In this document: positions 6,955 through 11,871 of the stretch, in pieces
How positions within the stretch are numbered: the stretch's first letter is position 1
Layout: each line of letters starts with the position of its first letter
NCBI GenBank assembly: GCA_030544165.1
Contig: JAUNRP010000038.1
Coordinates: 1-11,871, forward strand
DNA length: 11,871 nucleotides
Direction: 5' to 3'
Source: a bacterium
GTDB lineage: Bacteria > Actinomycetota > Actinomycetes > Actinomycetales > Actinomycetaceae
Made by a program: the position numbers and the translations under genes
Notes under the pieces: generated by a model
Database searches by the model: none
What the model saw: the letters and a program-made list of their open reading frames with translations, nothing else
Told to the model about the DNA's origin: nothing

Positions 6955-7545
6955 TCAGCGCAGCAGCTCGGGATCGATGGTGAGCCGGGCGAACTTGGCG
7001 TTCGCGGTCCCCGATACGGCGATGTGCTTGGTGACGATGTCCACCGAGACCGTTTCTGCGCCCTGTAGCCGGTCGGCGGGCACCACGAACCCCCACGTGT
7101 AGGTGGCCTCCACCACCCCGGGGTGCTCCTCGGCGGTGAGCTGGCACCCACTGAGGTCGATGCCGAGGCCCCACGCGTTGGGGCTGGCGGGGAGGATCGA
7201 GCTGCCTGCCCCATTCACATCCGCCCAGGTTTCGCCATCGATCGTGAGGCGGGGCTCGCACTGCGGGGGGAGGGGCTCGGGCGGGTCCGACTCGCGCACA
7301 TCGATGGTGGCCACCACGAACCGGAGTTCGGGCGGGAGCGGGGTGCCGTCCGTGTAGGTGGTGCGGGCGTAGGCGCGGGTGAGCTCGTACTCCCAGCCGT
7401 TCACGAGGGCCGGCTCGCCCGCCCCCGCCTCCACGGCCACGTGGGGGCCGAACGCGAACCACTCGCGGTAGGTGGTGGTGGCAACAAGGGTGGCGGCCAC
7501 GGCGAGGGTTCCCACGAGCGCCAACACCCACTTGAGGCTCCTCAT
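6955..7545 (-). CDS. C2: membrane-anchored protein with a conserved cysteine pair, function unknown
   Basis: 196 residues, paralog of C1. The N-terminus MRSLK is followed by a hydrophobic span (about 6-24), then a predicted extracytoplasmic domain. The only cysteines are Cys96, in C-E-P-R-L-T-I-D-G, and Cys124, in LSGCQL. Both contexts match C1, and the shared W.FVVP.D.L motif follows at about 141-150. A disulfide outside the membrane is plausible. Compared with C1 it is 11 residues longer, partly between the two cysteines. The ATG start overlaps the B2 stop as ATGA, so the start is well supported and translation is probably coupled. Last gene of the A2-B2-C2 operon. Confidence 0.82.
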   Translation of the reverse strand: MRSLKWVLALVGTLAVAATLVATTTYREWFAFGPHVAVEAGAGEPALVNGWEYELTRAYARTTYTDGTPLPPELRFVVATIDVRESDPPEPLPPQCEPRLTIDGETWADVNGAGSSILPASPNAWGLGIDLSGCQLTAEEHPGVVEATYTWGFVVPADRLQGAETVSVDIVTKHIAVSGTANAKFARLTIDPELLR

Positions 7546-8111
7546 CCTGTGAGCCCTCCGTACCCCACGGCGGGCATCTGGTGGGAGTCCTGCCACTCGA
7601 TCTCCTCGGTGGGGATCCGCAGGGAGAGCTGGTCCGCGAACTGTTCGTCCACCCAGGTCTGGAGGAGGAGGCGGACCTCCTGGGCCTCCCTGAGATCGGG
7701 CTCCGCCATGCGGAATGCCACCGATCCCTCGAGCCACATCCCTGGCTGGAGTGTGCTGGGGCTGAGGGTGTCCTGCGGCATGGTGAACGAGCCGGCGGCG
7801 TAGTGCGTGCTCCCGATCGCGAGCGATGCGTGGATCCCCTCCACGGGCACCTCCAGGGCGGCCGCGCGCAGGTGTACCACGAGGATGGTCTCGCCCTCGG
7901 GCGCCACCAGCTCATCTCCTGACGCCACCTGGATGTGCCCGGTGGCCACCACCGGGGGCAGGATCTGCGCCGTGTACTGGCTGGTGGAGGCCGGGCCCGG
8001 TGCATCGGCCTCGGTGACGAACGGGCCCTGGAGGGTGCGCAGGGTGGGCGGGGTGTAGGCCAGGAGGAAGAGCCCGCCCAGGAGGAGCAGGAAGAGGAGC
8101 GGCCGCCTCAT
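7542..8111 (-). CDS. B2: membrane-anchored or secreted protein, function unknown
   Basis: 189 residues, same length as B1. The N-terminus MRR is followed by a leucine-rich hydrophobic segment (about 4-20), which is a signal anchor or signal peptide; there is no cysteine at all, so it is not a lipoprotein. GPFVT lies at 29-33 exactly as in B1. The rest is rich in short predicted strands such as ETILVVHLRA and VRLLLQTWV. The ATG start overlaps the A2 stop as ATGA and its own stop overlaps the C2 start as ATGA, a tightly packed operon. I do not recognise the family; apart from GPFVT the similarity to B1 is weak, so the pairing rests also on length and position. Confidence 0.82.
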   Translation of the reverse strand: MRRPLLFLLLLGGLFLLAYTPPTLRTLQGPFVTEADAPGPASTSQYTAQILPPVVATGHIQVASGDELVAPEGETILVVHLRAAALEVPVEGIHASLAIGSTHYAAGSFTMPQDTLSPSTLQPGMWLEGSVAFRMAEPDLREAQEVRLLLQTWVDEQFADQLSLRIPTEEIEWQDSHQMPAVGYGGLTG

Positions 8112-8770
8112 CGCCGGTCCTCGATTCCCGTCACGAGCCACGCCGCCGGGACCGGATCGGACCACTCCGGATCCGGGGTGGTGGTCACGGGCTCGGCGAG
8201 GCGGGTGGACTGGAAGTAGACCCGGACCTGGCCGGTGCGGAGGAACTCGATGTCCTCCTCTTCCAGGTACCCGAACTGGAAGGCGGCCCGCGCTGTGGTC
8301 CCCGGATTGACCTCCGGGTACGGGCCCGGTTCGGAGACGAGCCACACCCGGTCCGGCTCGAAGCCACCGGCAACCGCCTCCTCCACGGTGAGCCTGAGGG
8401 CGGAGAACAGCACGGGGCGGGTGAGGCTGCCCAGCCGGTAGGGAGCATCGGCGTGGTTGGTCACGTCCACCAGGAACACCATCTGGGTGCCATCGCCCAG
8501 GACCGTGGGTTCCAGGTAGGCCGCCTCCAGGCGCAACGTGAGGTCCCCGGCCCGGTACTCCTCGCCGGACCCGACCTCATCGAGTTCGAGCATGGCCGGG
8601 ATCTCGGGAGCGGGGCCGGAGATCCACGCCGCGATCGTGAACACCGCCAGCGCCGCGCCCGCCACGATGAAGGTGAGGGCGGTCTTGGTGAGCGAGCGCT
8701 TCTCCTGTGGGGAGTAGCGCAGCGCTGAGGCAGCCTCTGAGATGAGGGGCGAGAACCGGGGCGAGCTCAC
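8108..8770 (-). CDS. A2: single-pass membrane protein with extracytoplasmic beta-rich domain, first gene of operon
   Basis: 220 residues, paralog of A1. A longer cytoplasmic tail (about 29 residues, mildly basic) leads to a membrane span at about 30-50 ending AAWISG-AP, as in A1. The extracytoplasmic part shares YRAG.LT, FLVDVTNH (about 99-106) and a C-terminal LEEEDIE...VRVYF segment. The VDVTNH strand recalls DUF4352-like beta-sandwich domains; this is a resemblance only. The GTG start at 8770 follows a TACAGT -10 box by 7 nt with no ribosome site, as in A1. The stop overlaps the B2 ATG by 4 nt. Confidence 0.8.
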   Translation of the reverse strand: MSSPRFSPLISEAASALRYSPQEKRSLTKTALTFIVAGAALAVFTIAAWISGPAPEIPAMLELDEVGSGEEYRAGDLTLRLEAAYLEPTVLGDGTQMVFLVDVTNHADAPYRLGSLTRPVLFSALRLTVEEAVAGGFEPDRVWLVSEPGPYPEVNPGTTARAAFQFGYLEEEDIEFLRTGQVRVYFQSTRLAEPVTTTPDPEWSDPVPAAWLVTGIEDRR

Positions 8771-8777
8771 AGCGGCA

Positions 8778-8783
8778 ACTGTA
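8778..8783 (-). promoter_or_regulatory. Leaderless promoter (-10) of the A2-B2-C2 operon
   Basis: Minus-strand TACAGT in GCTACAGT, then TGCCGCT (7 nt) and GTG. The octamer and spacing equal those of the A1 promoter although the 7-nt spacers differ in sequence. This points to selection on the promoter-to-start distance. Confidence 0.6.
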
Positions 8784-8824
8784 GCGAGGAGGGGCTGGGT
8801 ACCGGCACCCCGCCAGCTTCGCGA

Positions 8825-8830
8825 TAGCGT
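8825..8830 (+). promoter_or_regulatory. Probable -10 box of the coiled-coil/RNase H operon
   Basis: TAGCGT in GATAGCGT, identical to the boxes at 2062 and 5682. The ATG at 8853 lies 22 nt beyond it, leaving a short leader that contains AAAGGA (8841-8846). It is divergent from the A2 promoter, with 41 bp between the two hexamers. Confidence 0.45.
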
Positions 8831-8852
8831 GGGGCCAGCGAAAGGACCACCC

Positions 8853-9575
8853 ATGAGAGCATCTGCGGCCCACCAGCGCGCACTCCTCGAACTCCAGGCG
8901 TTCGACACCCACCTGGCCAAGCTCGCCCACGAGCGCAGGAACCTCCCCGTCCTCACCACGCTGAAGGACCTCGCGGACCACCGGCAACGGCTGGACGAGG
9001 ACCGCGTGCGGCTCGGTGCCCGGCTGGGGGATGAGAAGCGAGAGCTCTCCCGGGTGGAGACGGATGTGGAGCAGGTCCGGGCCCGCTCGGCCCGCCACCA
9101 GGAGCGGCTCGCCAGCGGGATCCCCGCCCGCGAGGCGCAGGCACTCCAGGCGGAGGTGGACCACCTCGCGGGCCGTACCGGCGTACTCGAGGACGAGCAG
9201 CTCGTGGTCATGGAGCGGGTGGAGACCACCGAGGACGAACTGGGCAACGTGGGCCAGGCGCTCGAGGACCTCAGCGGCCGGACCGAGGCCGCCGAGTCCG
9301 AGCGGGATACTGCGTTCGCCCGCATCGATGCCGAATCCGAGGGCATTCGTGAACGCCGGGAGGCCCGCGCCGCAGAGCTGCCACCTGAGTTGGTGGCGCT
9401 CTACGAGAGGGTGCGCGAGCAGACCGGCGGGATCGGGGTGGTGGAGCTGTTCGGCGAGCGGACCGAACCCCTCGAACTGAACCTCCCGCTGTCCGAGGTC
9501 TCCCAGATCCGCGCCGCCGCGGAGGACCAGGTCATGGTCTCCGAGGAGCACGGACACATCATCGTCCGCCCCTGA
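8853..9575 (+). CDS. Coiled-coil protein of the zinc-ribbon (CT398/Rv2229c-like) family, zinc ligands lost
   Basis: 240 residues. Residues about 8-185 form a long heptad-like alpha-helical hairpin (CT398-type coiled coil). The C-terminal 45 residues align with the family's C4 zinc ribbon: the ELPPELVALYERVRE lead-in, an LELN segment, SQIRAAAEDQV and HIIVRP are present. The two CxxC pairs are absent: the first falls at R-T-E-P (203-206) and the second at S230/H233. The whole protein has no cysteine, yet length and frame are intact, so this is substitution rather than a frameshift. The family acts in the cytoplasm, and its role in actinobacteria is not well defined (Helicobacter HP0958/FlgZ is a distant relative). 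The ATG is preceded by AAAGGA with 6 nt spacing. Its stop overlaps the next start (TGATG). Confidence 0.88.
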   Translation: MRASAAHQRALLELQAFDTHLAKLAHERRNLPVLTTLKDLADHRQRLDEDRVRLGARLGDEKRELSRVETDVEQVRARSARHQERLASGIPAREAQALQAEVDHLAGRTGVLEDEQLVVMERVETTEDELGNVGQALEDLSGRTEAAESERDTAFARIDAESEGIRERREARAAELPPELVALYERVREQTGGIGVVELFGERTEPLELNLPLSEVSQIRAAAEDQVMVSEEHGHIIVRP

Positions 9576-10702
9576 TGCGCTACATCGTCAACACCGACGG
9601 CGGCTCCCGCGGCAACCCCGGCCCCGCCGGCTACGGGGCGGTGATCGCGGACGAGTCCGGCACCGTCCTGCTCGAGCGCGCGGGCTTCCTCGGCACTGCC
9701 ACCAACAACGTGGCCGAGTACATGGCGGTGGTGGTGGCTCTCGAGGAGATCGCCGCCGCGGATCCCGGGGCGCAGGTGACCGTCCAGGCCGATTCCAAGC
9801 TGGTGGTGGAGCAGCTCTCCGGAACCTGGAAGATCAAGAACGCCGAGCTCCAGCAGCTCGCGTTGCGGGCGCGCCGGGCCCTGCCCTCCTCCCAGGTGCG
9901 CTACCGCTGGGTGCCCCGGGCGGAGAACGCCGCAGCGGACCGGCTCGCCAACCTCGCGATGGACGACCGACGGGACCTGACCCGTGGCCAACTCGGCACG
10001 GTGGGCGGGGGAGGACCCGCCGTCGTCGGGCCTGAGGAGGACGCGCACGTGACGCTGGTGTTCGTGCGGCACGGGGAGACCGAGATGACGGAGAGCGGGG
10101 CGCACTCCGGCGGGACGGAGCCCGGGCCGCCGCTCACCGCGCGGGGGCGGGAGCAGGCGCGCCGAGCAGCAGAACTCGTGGGGCGCATGGGGGAGTTGTG
10201 GGAGGACCTGCCGGCGCCGGCGGCCGTGTGGACCTCCCCGATGGTGCGGGCCCGGGAGACCGCGCGGGAGGTGGGGGAGCGGCTGGGACTGGAGCCGGTC
10301 GTCGTCGAGGAGTTGCGGGAGGGGGACTTCGGGCGGTGGCAGGGACTCACGGGGGAGGAGATCGAGCAGGACTGGCCGGGTGAGCTGGATCGGTGGCACC
10401 ACGAGGGCGTGGAGGCGCCCGGTGGTGAGTCCTTTCCCCAGGTGGCCGAGCGGGTGCGGAGTATTGCGGGCAGGGCACTGGCCGCCCACGCGGGCGAGAC
10501 GGTGGTGCTCGTGTGCCACAGCGTGGTGACGCGTACCGGGATCGGGACCCTGGCCGCGATGGATCCGGGCACGTGGTATGACCTGCGGGTACCGGCCGCC
10601 TCCGTCTCGGTGCTGCGGCTGCGGCCCGGCGGGCACGAACTGGTGGCGCTCGGGATCCCGAGCGAGCTGGTGGAGAGCAAGGACACGCCCACGCTCTTCT
10701 AG
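9575..10702 (+). CDS. Bifunctional ribonuclease HI / histidine phosphatase (acid phosphatase)
   Basis: 375 residues with two domains. Residues 1-130 are an RNase HI domain that cleaves RNA in RNA-DNA hybrids; the metal-binding acidic residues are all visible: D8 (TDGGSRGNPG), E48 (NNVAEY), D73 (QADSK) and D122 (AAADRLAN). After a linker (131-157), residues 158-370 are a histidine phosphatase domain with the RHGE motif (R165, H166 the phospho-acceptor), R225 or R227 in SPMVRARET, E246 or E247 in the EELREGDFG stretch, and H315 in VCHSVV. The arrangement matches M. tuberculosis Rv2228c, whose phosphatase part is CobC-like; a role in corrinoid or other small phosphate-ester hydrolysis is inferred. 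It is translationally coupled to the coiled-coil gene by a 1-nt overlap. Codon choice changes at the domain border: glycine is mostly GGC before it and mostly GGG after. Confidence 0.95.
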   Translation: MRYIVNTDGGSRGNPGPAGYGAVIADESGTVLLERAGFLGTATNNVAEYMAVVVALEEIAAADPGAQVTVQADSKLVVEQLSGTWKIKNAELQQLALRARRALPSSQVRYRWVPRAENAAADRLANLAMDDRRDLTRGQLGTVGGGGPAVVGPEEDAHVTLVFVRHGETEMTESGAHSGGTEPGPPLTARGREQARRAAELVGRMGELWEDLPAPAAVWTSPMVRARETAREVGERLGLEPVVVEELREGDFGRWQGLTGEEIEQDWPGELDRWHHEGVEAPGGESFPQVAERVRSIAGRALAAHAGETVVLVCHSVVTRTGIGTLAAMDPGTWYDLRVPAASVSVLRLRPGGHELVALGIPSELVESKDTPTLF

Positions 10703-10710
10703 GGGGGCGG

Positions 10711-10716
10711 TAGAAT
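10711..10716 (+). promoter_or_regulatory. Probable -10 box of rnpB
   Basis: TAGAAT, identical to the tRNA-Val box at 2538. It ends 6 nt before the 5' base of the long P1 helix of the RNA (10723), the expected distance to a transcription start. No consensus -35 is seen in the end of the preceding gene. Confidence 0.55.
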
Positions 10717-10722
10717 TGTGGG

Positions 10723-11100
10723 GCGAATGAGTCGGCTGGGCGGCCGCGTCGGGGTGCCTTCGGGTGCCTCGCCGAGGAACGTCCGGGCTCCACAGGGCAG
10801 GGCGGTGGGTAACACCCACCCGGGGTGACCCGCGAGCAAGTGCAACAGAGAGTAGACCGCCTGGGAGACCAGGTAAGGGTGAAACGGTGGTGTAAGAGAC
10901 CACCAGCGCCCCCGGTGACGGGGGCGGCTGGGTAAACCTCGCCCGGAGCAAGACCAGACAGCGCACGTCCGAGGGCTGCTCGCCCGAGTGCGCGGGTAGG
11001 TTGCTGGAGGGGCGTGGCAACGCGTCCCCGAGATGGATGGTCGCCGCCTCCGGCTCTGGCTGGAGGTCACAGAACCCGGCGTACAGGCCGGCTCATTCGC
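10723..11100 (+). ncRNA. rnpB: RNase P RNA, bacterial class A
   Basis: Catalytic RNA that removes 5' leaders from pre-tRNAs together with the RnpA protein. Conserved blocks are present in order: GAGGAACGTCCGGGCTCCAC (from about 10774), AGTGCAACAGAGAGTAGACC (from about 10840), AGGTAAGGGTGAAA, GGTAAAC at 10931-10937 (the L15 GGT that pairs with tRNA CCA), CCCGGAGCAAGACCA, and ACAGAACCCGGCGTACAG near 11069-11086. Ends are set by the terminal helix: 10723-10736 (GCGAATGAGTCGGC) pairs with 11087-11100 (GCCGGCTCATTCGC) over 14 bp with a single G-U pair. Exact ends may differ by a few bases. No strong terminator follows. Confidence 0.96.
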
Positions 11101-11125
11101 GCCCCTTCTCCCCAGTTTCGGGGCC

Positions 11126-11131
11126 TATCCT
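11126..11131 (+). promoter_or_regulatory. Possible -10 box of the LppM-like gene
   Basis: TATCCT, 26 nt after the rnpB 3' helix. It predicts a leader of about 86 nt before the ATG at 11225, long compared with the other genes here. The leader has short imperfect inverted repeats but nothing recognisable as a riboswitch. Read-through from rnpB is an alternative. Confidence 0.35.
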
Positions 11132-11224
11132 TTGCGATGTCACGGGGACGTGCAAGGATTCTTGGTGGGGGAGAGACCGGAGTGGGGTGGTTTCTCCGAA
11201 CATCGAGCGGAAAGCGAGTGGCCC

Positions 11225-11871
11225 ATGTCCACCACCAAGCAGAGGCGGGGAGTCCTCGCCGTGACACTGGCCGTGCTGGCCCTGTTCCTGACGGGGTGCA
11301 TGCGCATCCACATGAACGCCACCATCAACCCCAACGACACGGTCTCCGGCGGAATGGTGTTCGCGATCTCGGATGAAACCGCTCAGCAGTTCGGGATGGA
11401 CCCGCAAGAACTCTGGGACCAGATGTCCGCGGAGATGGACACCAGCCTGCCGGACGGAGGAACCCAGAGCTCCTACGCCCAGGACGGCTACACCGGCACC
11501 CAGATGACCTTCGCGGACGTGCCGATCGCCCAGTGGACGGCCGGCACCACCAGCGAGGACCTGAACATCTCCAAGCAGGGTGATGAGTACGTGATCGACG
11601 GCGTCATGGACTTCACCGATGACTCCGGTGACCTGGACGAGGTCCCCGGTGCGGAGAACCTCGTGAACTCGATGGACATCCAGATCTCCTTCACCTTCCC
11701 CCACGGCATCACGGACACCAACGGAACCGTGAGCGGCAACACCGTCACCTGGAACCCCTCGTTCGGTGAGTCTGTTGAGATCTACGCCCGTGGTCCCGCG
11801 ACCGGTGGCGGCGCCGCTCCGGCTGGCCCGGCGAGCCCGGGGACCACTCCGGACGGAACGGGTACCACTCC
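11225..11871 (+). CDS. LppM-like lipoprotein (3' end outside window)
   Basis: 215 codons are visible with no stop. The N-terminus is a lipoprotein signal: positive charges (KQRR at 5-8), a hydrophobic core (about 10-22), and lipobox LTGC with lipidated Cys25, so the mature protein sits on the outer face of the cytoplasmic membrane. Right after it, MRIHMNATINPNDTVSGG and VFAISDE resemble the start of the LppM domain (formerly DUF3153; M. tuberculosis LppM/Rv2171). The folded domain runs to about residue 190 (SGNTVTWNPSFGESVEIYARG). It is followed by a Gly/Pro/Thr-rich linker, which probably leads to a C-terminal membrane segment beyond the edge. The ATG start has GGAAAG about 10 nt upstream, a weak ribosome site. 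The family's role is uncertain. Confidence 0.82.
   Translation, partial: MSTTKQRRGVLAVTLAVLALFLTGCMRIHMNATINPNDTVSGGMVFAISDETAQQFGMDPQELWDQMSAEMDTSLPDGGTQSSYAQDGYTGTQMTFADVPIAQWTAGTTSEDLNISKQGDEYVIDGVMDFTDDSGDLDEVPGAENLVNSMDIQISFTFPHGITDTNGTVSGNTVTWNPSFGESVEIYARGPATGGGAAPAGPASPGTTPDGTGTT

Larger units (their letters stand above)
2642..8783. repeat. Two tandem diverged copies of a four-gene membrane-protein module
   Basis: Unit 1 (about 2642-5662) and unit 2 (about 5682-8783) have the same structure: a plus-strand polytopic protein P, then convergent minus-strand genes C, B and A, transcribed A to B to C toward P. The proteins are paralogous pair by pair, with similar lengths and position-matched motifs (RWPAF and IREL in P, GPFVT in B, Cys96 in C, VTNH in A). 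The nucleotide sequences show no long identity, so the duplication is old. Promoter design is also conserved. I know no named system with this layout. The architecture is read directly from the sequence; a joint function is inferred. Confidence 0.85.

Noticed and set aside
2642..8783. ABC transporter, two-component or toxin-antitoxin interpretation of the duplicated module
   Set aside because: No Walker motifs, kinase boxes, receiver domain, nuclease motif or small toxin/antitoxin pair were found in any of the eight proteins.
8853..9575. Frameshift or pseudogene explanation for the missing zinc ligands
   Set aside because: The frame is continuous, residues flanking the lost cysteines remain family-like, and the stop is coupled to the next start, so the gene looks intact.
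11101..11124. Rho-independent terminator for rnpB
   Set aside because: CCCC (11110-11113) can pair with GGGG (11120-11123), but the stem is only 4-5 bp and no T-run follows. Support is insufficient.
1..11871. CRISPR arrays, insertion sequences, long direct repeats
   Set aside because: Reading through the window showed no regularly spaced repeats, transposase-like frames or long terminal repeats. The duplicated module is similar only at the protein level.

Overview
The window looks like a chromosomal segment of a high-GC Gram-positive actinobacterium. The grounds are G/C-ending codons, frequent GTG starts, TANNNT -10 boxes without clear -35 boxes, a homodimeric-type AceE, a DUF3052 protein, and a coiled-coil protein next to an RNase H/phosphatase fusion. 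A member of Micrococcales is my guess, not a demonstrated assignment.

Layout. (1) 1-1942, minus: aceE, the pyruvate dehydrogenase E1 subunit, running off the left edge. It is divergent from (2) 2107-2523, plus: a DUF3052 protein. (3) 2553-2628, plus: tRNA-Val(UAC) with encoded CCA. (4) 2642-8783: an unrecognised region made of two tandem, diverged copies of one four-gene module. Each copy has a plus-strand polytopic membrane protein ('P', about 8 membrane spans) facing a minus-strand operon of three small membrane-anchored proteins ('A', 'B', 'C' in transcription order). Unit 1 is P1/C1/B1/A1 (2654-5649) and unit 2 is P2/C2/B2/A2 (5695-8770). (5) 8853-9575, plus: a coiled-coil protein of the zinc-ribbon (CT398/Rv2229c-like) family that has lost every cysteine. 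Its stop overlaps by one base the start of (6) 9575-10702, plus: a bifunctional RNase HI/histidine phosphatase. (7) 10723-11100, plus: rnpB, the class A RNase P RNA. (8) 11225 to the right edge, plus: an LppM-like lipoprotein, truncated by the window.

The flanks are housekeeping genes. The possibly undescribed system is region 4. The paired proteins are similar in length (P 432/418, A 215/220, B 189/189, C 185/196 aa) and share position-matched motifs: RWPAF at 180-184 and IREL at 365-368 in P, GPFVT at 29-33 in B, Cys96 in C. The minus-strand genes overlap by 4-13 nt, which suggests translational coupling. All four operon promoters seem to be leaderless: a TANNNT -10 box followed 6-7 nt later by a GTG start. 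A1 and P2 fire from back-to-back promoters with only 45 bp between start codons. I infer an envelope complex with one multispan protein and three anchored extracytoplasmic beta-rich domains, duplicated long ago and kept. Its biochemical function cannot be read from the sequence. I see no integrase, transposase, CRISPR array or duplicated tRNA end, so nothing shows that the region is mobile.
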